NCBI GenBank assembly: GCA_021464415.1
Contig: CM038467.1
Location: 30,497,248-30,561,247 of the forward strand
Source of the DNA: Lonicera japonica
Taxonomy: Eukaryota; Streptophyta; Magnoliopsida; Dipsacales; Caprifoliaceae
DNA length: 64,000 bases
Direction: 5' to 3'
Position 1 is the stretch's first letter. Each line of letters opens with the position of its first letter. The position numbers and the translations under genes were made by a program. The notes beneath the pieces were generated by a model. It did no database searches, was not told where the DNA came from, and saw only the letters and a program-made list of their open reading frames with translations. Positions 25,729 to 36,764 of the stretch are shown here, piece after piece.

Positions 25729-26007
25729 GATGCATGCTAGTGGGCAGAGTATATAGTAGGTTCAATGGGTTATTAATTAAATAAATAATTTAGTTAGTGG
25801 AGCAAGAGTATGAGATGTGGTGCATGGATTTAATTAGTTGAGGTAGTGGAGCTAATTTATGAAAGTTTTAATAGTGGGTCTACTAAGTATATAATTGTAT
25901 ATAATTTATTTTCAATTGCAGAGAATCGAATATTAAACTACGGTTTATTTCTACCCAAAAAGAAATATTTTGTTTTTCATTTTCTGATTTTCAACTAGTG
26001 TCTAACA
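25706..26007 (+). repeat. Right (3') LTR of the gag-only gypsy element
   Basis: Direct repeat of 24533-24830, preceded by the purine-rich GACAAGGGACGAG that may have served as the polypurine tract. Ends GTGTCTAACA. Confidence 0.85.
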
Positions 26008-26130
26008 TCGCATATTCGCATGCGAGGGGAAGTATTGAAGGACATGATACGCATCGTTAATCAATTTCATAACAACTTAAAATTTTGAGAGAGATAATTT
26101 TTAACTATGAATAAAATATATTGTAGAAAA

Positions 26131-26625
26131 CTAGGAGAGAGAGAGAGGGGGGGGGGAGGGGAGAGAATATAGGTTTATGTGTTCTTAAATCTCTAATGCT
26201 ACAGCCCGCAAAAGGGCAAAGGCAAAGGTATTATAATAATATAATGATAGATAAATATTACTACCATAATTAATAAGATGGAGAGATGTCATTGCGAAAG
26301 TATTTGTTTTTGAGATATAAATTTTTTAAGATATATTATTTTAATAATTTTTAAACGATTCAATTTTTTGTTGAATAATGTTAATGCTGGGTAATATCAA
26401 TTCTTGCCGTTGTAATTCAATAGGATATAAATTATAATTTCAAAATATAAATTTATAAATAATATGCGTAGTTAAATTCATATTATTATAATGCTTAAAT
26501 ATATATATATATATATATATTCTTCCCCCTAGAAGTTGCAGGGATATTGGACAATTATTGCTCAAAATGACTACCGTGAATGTACGAACCAAATACATGG
26601 CAAAATCGTGCTTCTTATGCCGTTG
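26131..26625 (+). pseudogene. Decayed X8-domain gene relic
   Basis: A third, badly eroded copy of the X8 genes at 27270 and 44926. At 26131-26200 a GA run is followed by ATATAGGTTTATGTGTTCTT, resembling the signal-peptide exon of gene B. At 26585-26624 the sequence aligns without gaps to exon 2 of gene A (33 of 40 identical, including GCTTCTTATGCC), preceded by a TTGCAGG acceptor-like site at about 26534. Most of the exon between is lost, so no protein is expected. Confidence 0.6.
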
Positions 26626-26639
26626 TTCCAATTTTTTTA

Positions 26640-27180
26640 AAAAAAAATTCTGAAATACGAACACAAAGAAAAAGAAAAAAAAAATATTCAGTAAGAGGGA
26701 GCGCATAGATATTCATGCCATTTATTTTTGAAAAGCTTTATGTAAATATTTTTTTTATTACTCTCATTGTTGTTATTTGGACTTTAATAATAAGAATATA
26801 TTTTTTGTTTCTTTTGTATCCAAAAATTTTCTTATTTTATTAAAATTATTTCTCACATATGAAAAATTGGAACATTGCAACGCATGTACACAAAAATTAA
26901 TATATACAATATATATATATATATATATATATATTTATTTATTTCTTATTAACAGTTATCCCCCGTAACTTGTTTTTAAATTATTTAAAAACCCAATTAA
27001 ACGACGGCCTTTTCATTAATGTTTTCTCCTTATTGGCCGGGATAATGAACAATAAGCGCATATATCAAAATAAGGAACAAGATAATTATCTAAATCTTAT
27101 ATGGATTTCTAAAATATCTAGTTAATTATTTTAAGAACTTAATTATTATTTTTTCCTTTTATGGATTTTCACTAATGTCT
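26640..27180. other. AT-rich spacer between X8 relic and X8 gene A
   Basis: No gene seen. Contains a (TA)n microsatellite at about 26911-26932. Confidence 0.4.
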
Positions 27181-27189
27181 GGTAGATGA

Positions 27190-27199
27190 CTATTTAAAT
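27190..27199 (+). promoter_or_regulatory. TATA-like box of X8 gene A
   Basis: CTATTTAAAT, about 71-80 bp before the ATG, followed by GTGTGAGAAGG. The same box and following words (CTATTTAAAT, TTGTGAGAAGG) stand at 44852-44861 before the paralogous gene B, so this is a conserved core promoter candidate. Confidence 0.55.
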
Positions 27200-27269
27200 C
27201 ACAGTGTGAGAAGGTAATTCATAATTATCTCACAAAAAAAAAACACTATATATTTATAGAGAGAGAGAG

Positions 27270-30200
27270 ATGGGGGGAGTAAATATTGTAGTTTTATGGT
27301 TTATCCATACCTTTCTTCTCTGCTCAGTTGTTTGCTACAGCTCATCACTGGATGGCCACGTAAGTTCTTCATGCATATGTTAATTTGCTTTTATATTCCC
27401 ATGTTAAAAAAAGGAGAAAAATGAGAAATATAGGTTCTAATCCGTTTGATAATAAAATAAAAAATAATAATAAAATTTATTAATTTTTGTGAGAATATAA
27501 AAAATAAGTTGAATGATGTGGTGACATTTTCATGAAAAATATTTCTTGGGGTGGTGATAGAGAGCATCTAACCACGTCATTCAACTTATTTTTTATTTTA
27601 TCACACAAATCAATATGTTTTGCAATTATTTTTCATCTTGTTATCGACGACCCCATATTTTTATGTTTTTTTCAGTTTGGAATTCATGATTTGATAATGT
27701 ATATACATTATTTTCCTTTCGTTTTATTTGACAGCTGAGGAAAAAAATTGAAATATAAATCACGGTATATTTTACCATTCTATTATCTTTCTTTTTTTGG
27801 TAAAAACGTTAGTATATATACCGTTGAAATTTAGAGTTTTTATTCATATTTCGCTTCTTTAAGGAAAAAAAATTGATTTTCCAATGTTTCATGGTCAAAA
27901 TTAAAGTAAAATTCTAATATCCAGATATTTGAATACATTGATTACATATTCCAAAGAACAAAATTGTATGACTCTTAATTTATTCATGCATATAATGACT
28001 ATATATGTTAAAATAGGCATTTTTAATTTGTGTAAAAAAAATTGAAAATTATTATCAGAAATCTAACTATTAAGATTTATTTGTCCATCTTTAATATTAA
28101 AAGAACAAAAATAAATACTAAAAGTACAAACAATGAGAAAGAAATTCTAAACAAATAAGGTTGTACTTGTTGCCGTGAAAAATTTGGGTTTCACATGCAT
28201 AAAAATATTCATAATTTTCTTTACTAGAAGTATTATATCATTACCTTAAATATTATAATTATGTGTTGCAGCATATACAAAGTTGAAATAAAATTGTTTG
28301 TGTATGTGATAACTATTTACTATGTCTCAAATTAAGGCGACACTTAGGACTTTCCTTTTCAGGATGTTTGAAATTAAAAGTTTTATTTTCTTTTTGAGGT
28401 GGAGAGAGTAGTATATTCAATTTATGAACTTGTCAAATGTATCATACTATTTATTATAATATCAAATATATTTTTTAATTATTATATATATATATGATTT
28501 TTTTTCAAAAATTGACCATACCCCCTCGGGACTTAGTCTGTACATTCCTGGAGCTAGATTATAAAGATGTACTACATCACTTCAATAAAAACAAAGGATG
28601 CCTATTTGGAAGGATAAATAGATCAATTTTTTATAAAATATATTTTGTAGAAATAATTTTTATGATGAGTAGATTGTTTTTACCAAATTTTAAAGAAAAA
28701 TAAAGTCAACTTAGAAATAGGTGAGATTATTATCAAAACCTTCTACGGCAAAAAATACACGCACTTTTATATAAGTTTTTCAAAACATTCACTTCTAGAT
28801 GAAATCTTTTTACAAAATTTGGTGGAGTTAATCGACTCATTATATAGATCATCTTTACAATTTTTTATAAAAAAACTCATCTAGCTATTTACTTTTTTTA
28901 AATGGGCATTCCTTATTTTTGTTAACGTGAATAAATCCATTTTTATAATCTAATCGTACGTGGGGGGTTGTGTGTGTGAGGCTTTTTAATTTGGATTTTA
29001 GTAATGCATGTATGCAGGCAATATCATGGTGTGTGGCGAGGGAGGGTGCAAATAAGGTTCAACTAAAGAGCTTTATGGATTCAGTGTGCTCAAACCAAGA
29101 TTGCAGTGAGATAAAAAGAGGAGGATCATGCTTTGAACCAAACACTTTGGAAAATCACGCTTCTTATGCCATTGATCTTAGTTATATGCTCACTGGTACC
29201 TGCCCTTCTTATGTTGCCACCATCACCCTCCAAGACCCTGGTTAGTACACTCTCTCTCTCTCTCTCTCTCTCTCCCCCCCCCCCCCCCCCCCCCCCCCAA
29301 AAGCGTAGGCAGAAATTTTGTTTAGTAAGTTCATTTAACAAACTATATCTACAAGTGCTTGCTAAAAGCACTTTAACTATTAATCAATCTCACTTACATG
29401 CTTAAAATGATTGTACTTCAATTTTACTTAAAAATTAATTCTATTGGACCCCACATTTTGTTGTTTTTCAAGAATTTAATGTAATGGGATCAATCATATA
29501 TTATACCTCATAATTCTTTAAAATACTATATATATTTATTATATTTTTATATACATTAAGTGTTGACGCATATAGAGAGAGATGAGAGAATGGATTGTTG
29601 TATTTGATCATTTGTGTAATCCCTTTATATAGGGATGATGAGGAGGTGATTACATTTTCAACAATTACATGTGAACAAATCTATATACATGTTGAATATT
29701 TGTGTTGTATAGCCTTGACCATCTAGATGTGCTTGACCATCTAGATGGAGTGATGTATATGGTGATGTATGCTTTGTAATACTCCCCCTCAAGTTGGCAC
29801 ACATATATCAAACAAGCCCAATTTGCTAATCAGTTTGGCGAATACTTTCCGTGTCACTGCTTTTGTGAGTATGTCAGCTAACTGATCTTCAGAGCGTACA
29901 TGAGGAACAGTAATAACTTTATCTTCTAACTTCTCTTTAATGAAGAACCTATCCACTTCAACATGCTTTGTTCTATCATGTTGAACTGGATTGTGTGCGA
30001 GATCACATACTGCCTTGTTGTCACAATATAGCACAATAGGTTCTTTCGGAGGAAAACCGAGATCTGTCAGTAGCAATTTCAACCACAATAATTCTTGAAT
30101 ACCAGCTGCCATTCCTCGATATTCTGCTTCTGCACTTGATTGTGATACTACATTTTGCTTATTACTCCTCCAAGTGACCAAGTTTCCTCCTACAAATGTA

Positions 30201-33200
30201 AAATACCCTGATGTAGACCTTCTATCACATATATTTTCTGCCCAATTAGCATTAGTGTATCCTTCAATCTTCAAAAAATTCTTATTTTTTTTAAACAAGA
30301 TTTCCTTTCCAGGAGCTGTTTTGAGATAACTAATAATTCTCATAACTGCCTGCATATGTTTTTCCCCTGGATTATGTAGGAATTGACTGACAATGCTCAA
30401 TGCATATGATATATCAGGCATTGTATGTGCTAGATACATCAATCTTCTCATCAATCGCTGATAGCGTCCTTTATCGACAGGCACTTGATCTGGTTTGACT
30501 TCTAACTTCAATCCTTCCTCCATTGTAGTCTCTGACGGTTGACAAGCGGACATTCCGGTTTCACTTAGTAAATCTAGGGCATATTTTTTCTGAGAAAGGA
30601 AAATGCCTTTTGATGATCTAGACACCTCGATTCCCAGAAAATATTTCAAGTTCCCAAGATCTTTCATCTCAAACTCCTAAGATAAGAGCTTTTTCAAAGC
30701 TTGCTGTTCTTGAGGGTCGTTTCCTGTGAGCACCATGTCGTCTACATAAACGATAAGTGCCGTAATCTTCTCATGACTTTTCTTCAAAAATAAGGTATGA
30801 TCAGAATTACTCTGACTGTACCCAAATTTTCGCATCGATCTCGCGAATCTCCCAAACCAGGCTCTGGGGGATTGTTTTAGTCTGTACAAAGATTTCTTCA
30901 ACTTGCATACTTTATTCGTATGCTCAATTGGAATCTTATATCCAGGTGGAAACTCCATATATACCTCATCCTCTAACTCCCCATATAAGAAGGCATTTTT
31001 TACATCAAACTGTTGTAGAGACCAGCCCAAGTTTGCAGCTAATGAGAGTAACACCCACACAGTATTGATCTTTGCCATAGGCGCAAATGTCTCTAAATAA
31101 TCAATTACATGTATCTGTGTGTAGCCTTTTGCAACCAGCCTTGCTTTGAATCTTTCGATTGTTCCATCTGATTTAAATTTCACAGTGTAAACCCACTTGC
31201 AACCCACCTTCCTTTTTCCTGCTGGTAATTCGGTTAATTCCCATGTGTCGTTTTTCAACAAGGACTTTATCTCCTCATCCATTACTGACTTCCACTTAGG
31301 ATTACATAAGGCTTCCTGCACACTGTTAGGAATAGATACAGAGAATAATTGATTTACAAAAGATTTGTTCGATGCAGTTAACCGATCATACAACACATAA
31401 TTACTCATAGGATACTTGGCTTTACTGGTAAAGTCTGGGTCATATGTGATTTTAGGTACACCTCTATTTACTCAGTTAGGAAGCTGCTTTATAGGAATAG
31501 AAGAAGATGATACCTAGAATGCCTCAGTTTCAAGGATATTTGAAGTGGACGATTAGTTATTTGCATTAGGGGAAGACGAGGATGGAGATGGCACAACTTC
31601 ACTTGAAAAAATTTATGTTCTTTCTGTTGCCGGTGGTGAACTTAACGTTGGAACTACCTCTATTGACTATTGAGCTTATCTCCTCTTCCTCATTGATTTT
31701 TTCAAATAACTGAAATTCCTTATAATGCTCCCCCTAAAGTTCAGTTTGGTGAAAATACATAGTTTCTTCATAAAACGTCACATCCATGGTGACATACAGT
31801 TTTTGTGTGGGAGAATGATAACACCGATACCCCTTCTGAGAAGATGCATATCCTACAAAGACGCATTTGAGAGCGCGAGGTTCAAGCTTATTCTACTCTT
31901 CTTTTGGTAAGTGGACAAATGCAACACACTCAAATACCCGTGGAGGAAGATTTGACACGGTGGGAGCCGAGACAAACTTAGATAAGACTTCAAAGGGTGT
32001 ATGAAAATCAAGAACAACTGAGGGGATGCGTTTACTAAATAGACAGCCGAGGAGAGTGCTTCACCCCAGTAGGAGATTGGTGTTTTGGCGCCAATCAATG
32101 ATGCCCGAACTATTTCCAATAAATGACGATTTTTGCGTTCGGCAACCCCATTCTGTTGAGGAGTATAAGCACATAGTGTCTGATGAATAATCCCATGGAG
32201 TTTGAAGTATGCCTGTAACTCGGTACTCATATATTCACCACCATTATCACTTCGGAGAACTTGAATAGTAGCGTTATACTGCGTACTGATCTGTTTATGG
32301 AATTCCTGAAACAAACGACTAACTTCACTTTTGGATTTCATGGGATAAACCCACGTCATCCGAGTACAGTCATCAATAAACGTGACAAACCATCTTATAC
32401 CACTTAAAGAAGAAATGTGAGATGGGCCCCATACATCAGAATGAATAATCATAAATGGAACTTAACTTTTACTCAATGATGGTTTAAAGGAAGTAAGATG
32501 GCTTTTAGCCAATTCACAAATCTCACAATGAAAAACAGATAAATTAACTGTATTAACTAAACGGGGAAATAGTTTCTTTAAGTAACCAAACGATGCGTGT
32601 TCTAACCGACGGTGCCACAACCAAAGTTCATCTGCAATCCTTTTTTCAGATGTACTGGTGTGTAAGGCCAAGCGATCTGTGATTTTCTCCTCCGGGTCCA
32701 GGTAGTACAATTGCCCTCTCCTAACGCCACAACCAATCGTCTTTCTTGTCTGAATATCCTTAAAAATATAATGGGAAGACCAAAAGGTGACAACACAATG
32801 TAAGGCATTAGTTATTTGGGCAACTGATAGTAGATTATAAGCTAAGGATTGTACTACTAAGACAGAGTTTAGGTTCAGGGTGTTTGATAGGTTAACTGAC
32901 CCTTTGCCTACTACAAGAATTGGAGTACCATTAGCTGTGGAAACAAATGTCTGAGATGATGGGTTTAACATAGTAATCATATTTGAATTAGATGTCATAT
33001 GATCAGTGGCACCCGAATCAATTACCCATGTATTATTCAAAACAGAGACAGAATGTAAAGCCGTACCTGATGTACCTGTGGTGGTAAGGAAGCCCGAGGC
33101 CTGTTTGTTTCCTCCTTTTGTGTTTTGACCTGGTCGGCGATTGCGAGAGTCCTTCCACCAATCCGGGTAGTCAATGATTTCATAGCAACCCTTTTTTGAG

Positions 33201-36200
33201 TGTCCCGTAAGTCCACAGACAGAGCATGGAGGGTATTTAGATGTCAACCCCCGAGAGTCATTTGGTCGGTTACCAGAGCTGAATCGTTTCTCTGTATTGC
33301 GCCAATTTGAATTCGAGGGGACTTGATTACGGACTGCCAGAGCTGCAGTATCGGTCTCGGTGTTCATTGTTTATCGTCGAAGAGCTTCTCGACGAACCAT
33401 GGCATATACTGCTTCTAGTTCTGGAACCGGATCCTTTCGTAAAATCTCACCCCGAATCTGTTCAAGTTCATTATCCAACCCGGCAAGAAAAATGTGAACT
33501 CGCAAGCACTTAATTGATTTCCTGTAAGACTCATCATCATTAGAGCATTCCATAGCTACCTTATCACGGTGGTTCAATTCACTGAATATCTCCGTCAGCT
33601 CCCCATAGAACTCAGATACTGATCTTCCACCTTGTTTGGCAGTGAATGCCCGTTGGTTTAAAGAAAACACTTGTAATTCATCTGCTCCGTCATGAAATGC
33701 TATAGAAAGTGATTTCCAGATCTCACGTGCCGTAGGAATACGAATGTAACGTTTCATGATTTCTGGTTTCATGGACATTAAGAGCCAGCGTTTTACACGT
33801 TGGTTATCAGGGTACTATTTATCATATTCTGGTATTCCTTCTTTCGAAATTGAGGCTGAACTTTGAATAAAAGAGAATTTTTGTTTCTCTGCGATGTGTA
33901 TCTCCATGAGTTGAGACCATATATCATAGTTGGTTTTATCTAGTAGAATGCCGATATTGAATGAGGAGCCCTCAGTTTGAATAATGAGCGGGGAATCCTT
34001 TGTGGATGAACCGGTCATGGTTATGGAGTCGTTAGCCATTGGAGGAATGAAATACTCAGTAATCTAGATAAAATATGAAATTTTTGAGGTCGTGGTTGTG
34101 TTCAGAGGGTTGAAAAATGCCAGGAACAAGTTTTGGGGCAAAAAACACAACTTTTAAAAAGTTCAGGGGCAAAAATTAAAATACCAGAAAATTTTGGGGG
34201 TCAATCTGCAAATAACGCTGACGGAATTAAGAATATTCCGTTAAATACTAACGGCGTTGGGAATATACCGTTAAATATAACGGTAGAAAGTAACAACCGT
34301 TACCGTGACGTGGCGCTGACGTGGCGGATACGTGGCAGTGATGTGGTGGACATGTGGCTGTTAAGGCTGACGTGGACGACACGTGGTAGTCTTCTTCACT
34401 GGGTGGCGCGTGAGACTCACGCTCCTAATGCTGCTTTATTAAAGTGGCGCGTGTAGGCGCATGAGTTGTCCAAATCAGGTAATTCGAACGCTGTTTGGAT
34501 CGTATTGTTATGTAGATGAGGATGGTATGATGTGTGGTTTGTTTTGATGTCTTGAATGGATGAACGATGCTTTTGAATTTCTGGTAGTAAAATTTTTGAG
34601 ATGGTGTGGGTTCAGCTTAAATGTTGGAGGGTCTGTGGGGATAGTGTGAGCTGTGTGGCTGTGTTTAATGTGTCAACATTGCCTCTGATACCATGTTGAC
34701 GCATATAGAGAAAGAGATGAGAGAATGGATTGTTGTATTTGATCATTTGTGTAATCCCTTTATATAGGGATGAGAGGTGATTACATTTTCAACAATTACA
34801 TCTGAACAAATCTATATACATGTTGAATATTTGTGTTGTATAGCCTTGACCATCTAGATGTGCTTGACCATCTAGATGGAGTGATGTATATGGTGATATA
34901 TAGGGGTGGCATTTTCTAACCGTGAACCGTGAACCGACCGATTACCGACCGAACCGACCATCTTCGGTCGGTTTACCGACCGACTGTCTTATATCGGTTA
35001 CCGACCATACGCGGTTGCGGAATCAGTTTTCAATTAATGTAATTTCGGTTACAACCGACCGACCGACCATTTTAGATTTTATGTATTATTTCATATAAAT
35101 ATAAAATATTAGTATTAATGTGTGTATTACCTTATGAACTTGAAGGTGGAAAATTGTAAATAACTAAAATAATTTATACTTTTATAACTCTCACTCTCTC
35201 ACACACAGACTCTCAGTTTCTCTCTAAGTCTCACGGCTCTCACCCCTCACTGGCTCACTCTCGTAGTCTCGTTTCTCTTCTCCGTTTCTCTCGCTGTCCG
35301 TCACTCTGTCCCGTCCCTCAATCTCTCGGTCTTTCCCACACGGCAGAGTAGCAGACACCACAAGACGGCAAGACTACTCCCGCCTCTCGCTGAGCTGCCG
35401 TCGCCGCCATACCCTCCGTCTTCCACAGTACGCACTACGCAATCCGCAACTCTGCCATTCCCTCCGTCTTCGACCAATTATGTGTGTACTGTGTAATGTG
35501 TTTTGCTGTGGATAAAACTATTTTGGTGCTGACTGCTATGCTGCTAGCCTGCTATGCTGTGTGTACTGTGTTTGGCTGTGGATAAAACTGTTTTGGTGAT
35601 TTTCTATTGGTCGGTTATAACCGCTTGCCGACCGAACCGACCGACCAAGTCGGTAAAACCGAATATCGGTAAACCGACCTAGGCGGTTCGGTTACGGTTT
35701 CAAATTTGGTAAAACCGACCATGTCGGTTCGGTTGTAAACCGACCATGTCGGTTCGGTAACCGAACCGTGGCCACCCCTAGTGATATATGCTTTGTAATA
35801 CTTCCCCTCAAGTTGGCACACATATATCAGACATGCCCAACTTGCTAATCAGCTTTGCGAATACTTTCTGAGATAAAAAAAGGATGATCATGCTTTGAAC
35901 CAAACACTTTGGAAAATCACACTTCTTATGCCATTGATCTTAGTTATATGCTCACTGGTACCTGCCATTCTTATGTTGCCACCATCACCCTCCAAGACCC
36001 TGGTTAGTACACACACACACTCTGTCTCTCTCTCCCCAATAGTGTAAGTAGAAATTTTGTTTAGTAAGTTCATTTAACAAACTATATATATACAAGTGCT
36101 TGCTAAAAGCACTCTAACTATTAATCAATCTCACTTGCATGCTTAAAATGATTGTACTTCAATTTTACTTAAAAATTGACTCTATTGGACCCCACATTTT

Positions 36201-36764
36201 GTTGTTTTTCAAGAATTTAATGTAATAGGATCAATCATATATTATACCTCATAATTCTTTAAAATACTATATATATTTATTATATTTTATATATACATTA
36301 AGTAGGATCAAAAGACCCCACAATGCCACGCCCCTGTTTCTCACTCTCTCTAAATCTCTTTTTCTGTCTCTTAAGTGGACAATTCTTAAGCAGACAAGGC
36401 CTTTTAGCAAAGAAATTTTATTATAGAGTATTGAGGATTACTTCTTAGTGACAAAAGTAATCGCTAATAGCTTGAACTGTATAAGAACTAAGCATTTGCA
36501 AGGGAGCCTGAATATAAGTAGACCAAAAGACGATCTCTGTTAAGGGAGTATTATTTAGTGGGTTATGTATACTCTCTATTTTTGTACATATATTGATACA
36601 AGTGACATTTTCAATATTTAAAAACTATAATAATATCATGATATATGATAGAACATAAATAAATTATGATACGGTCTACATTAAAAATTTGCTTATATAT
36701 ATATACACATCTCATGTTTGTGTTCTTGTGTTGTGCAGCTTTTGGGAAATGCCATTACCCTTGA
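27270..36764 (+). CDS. X8/CBM43-domain secreted protein, copy A (Ole e 10-like), with a retroelement in intron 2
   Basis: Small secreted protein of one X8 (CBM43) domain, a beta-1,3-glucan-binding fold. Exons: 27270-27359 (signal peptide, VLWFIHTFLLCSVVCYS), 29018-29240 (X8 core) and 36739-36764, giving 112 aa in one frame. The six X8 cysteines are visible in WCVA, VCSN, DCSE, SCFEPN, TCPS and KCHYP; the last lies in exon 3, so a full domain needs correct removal of intron 2. That intron (29241-36738, 7.5 kb) contains a Ty1/copia element in reverse orientation and a partial second copy of exon 2. Length and single-domain layout match the olive-pollen Ole e 10 type. Donor after 29240 is GTTAGT, acceptor TTGTGCAG. 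Whether the long intron is still spliced is unknown, so expression may be reduced. Confidence 0.85.
29247..29298. repeat. CT microsatellite plus C run at the start of intron 2
   Basis: A (CT)n run changes directly into about 25 consecutive C. It is in the intron just after the exon 2 donor of gene A. The second copy (36010-36037) has only a short CA/CT run here, so the tract expanded after the duplication or contracted in the other copy. Confidence 0.8.
29561..29781 (-). repeat. 3' LTR of the copia element
   Basis: On the plus strand it runs from TGTTGACGCATATAG to TTTGTAATA; on its own strand it therefore ends CAACA but begins TATTAC rather than the usual TG. It matches the other LTR with only a handful of differences, which suggests a fairly recent insertion. 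The adjacent CTCCCCCTCAAG is the complement of the polypurine tract. Confidence 0.85.
29789..34039 (-). pseudogene. Ty1/copia gag-pol, broken by stops
   Basis: Reading from 34039 down: gag (IGILLDKTNYDIWSQLMEIH), a CCHC-type knuckle (CSVCGLTGHSKKGC), protease (WVIDSGATDHM), the pre-integrase LWHRRLEHASFGYL, the integrase core (LRSDNGGEY, YTPQQNGVAERKNR), reverse transcriptase (GCKWVYTVKFKSDG, QFDVKNAFLYGELEDEVYM, active site YVDD) and RNase H (SAEAEYRGMA, YCDNKAVCDLAHNPVQHDR). The large open blocks share one frame and are separated by in-frame stops at about 33815, 33371, 32462 and 30677. A frameshifted part lies at about 31409-32010, after the integrase core. Inactive as it stands. Confidence 0.92.
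34681..34693 (-). other. Primer-binding site of the copia element
   Basis: On the minus strand TGGTATCAGAGGC follows the LTR end directly, with no gap. TGGTATCAGAG is the standard plant primer-binding site complementary to initiator-Met tRNA. It fixes the element's direction and the LTR boundary. Confidence 0.9.
34694..35800 (-). repeat. 5' LTR of the copia element, interrupted by a hAT element
   Basis: Without the 880-bp insertion and its duplicated 8 bp this LTR is 219 bp, against 221 bp for the 3' LTR. Same ends (TGTTGACGCATATAG and TTTGTAATA on the plus strand). Confidence 0.85.
34901..35780. mobile_element. Non-autonomous hAT element (880 bp) inside the copia LTR
   Basis: Terminal inverted repeats TAGGGGTGGC and GCCACCCCTA, flanked by perfect 8-bp duplications GTGATATA (34893-34900, 35781-35788). 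Subterminal CCGACCGA/TCGGTCGG motifs are dense at both ends. The centre is a CT-rich, GC-higher block without transposase. The matching empty site is present in this window at 29763-29770 in the sister LTR (GTGATGTA), so the insertion is proven by comparison and is younger than the copia element. Confidence 0.93.
35801..35869 (-). repeat. Orphan copia pol 3' end and polypurine tract
   Basis: Matches 29782-29850 (TCAAGTTGGCACACATATAT, GCCCAA, TTGCTAATCAG, GCGAATACTTTC) but stops abruptly and joins host exon sequence at GAGATAAAA. It shows that a second retroelement unit was attached beyond this LTR and then lost. Confidence 0.85.
35870..36304 (+). pseudogene. Partial duplicate of X8 gene A exon 2 and intron start
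   Basis: Corresponds to 29107-29560: the second part of exon 2 from GAGATAAAAA onward (GATCATGCTTTGAACC, CTCCAAGACCCTGGTTAGTA), then the same intron up to ACATTAAG. It lacks the acceptor and first half of the exon, so it cannot replace exon 2. After ACATTAAG it runs on as TAGGATCAAAAG, where copy 1 has the copia LTR. It therefore looks like the uninserted version of the locus. Confidence 0.9.

Larger units (their letters stand above)
24533..26007 (+). mobile_element. Truncated, gag-only Ty3/gypsy LTR element (1.48 kb)
   Basis: Two direct repeats (LTRs) at 24533-24830 and 25706-26007, both beginning TGATAGAT and ending GTCTAACA, bracket about 875 bp that holds only a gag relic. Right after the left LTR, ATTTATCAGAG is a degraded initiator-Met primer-binding site (standard TGGTATCAGAG). 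Flanking TTGCA (24528-24532) and TCGCA (26008-26012) fit an aged 5-bp target duplication. No protease, reverse transcriptase or integrase, so it depended on other elements. Confidence 0.85.
29561..35869 (-). mobile_element. Ty1/copia LTR retrotransposon plus an extra 3'-end fragment
   Basis: Minus-strand element: 5' LTR 34694-35800 (interrupted by a hAT element), primer-binding site 34681-34693, gag-pol 34039-29789, polypurine tract next to the 3' LTR at 29561-29781. Gene order gag, protease, integrase, RT, RNase H defines Ty1/copia. The coding frame has several stops, so it is not autonomous now. Beyond the 5' LTR, 35801-35869 repeats the polypurine tract and pol 3' end once more. That means a second, truncated unit was once joined LTR to LTR. 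It lies in intron 2 of X8 gene A. Confidence 0.9.

Noticed and set aside
29126..29405. Open frames on both strands with Gly/Pro and Ser/Leu runs
   Set aside because: They are the X8 exon read in wrong frames plus the CT/C low-complexity tract.
29789..34039. An active copia polyprotein
   Set aside because: At least four in-frame stops and a frameshifted stretch after the integrase core interrupt it.
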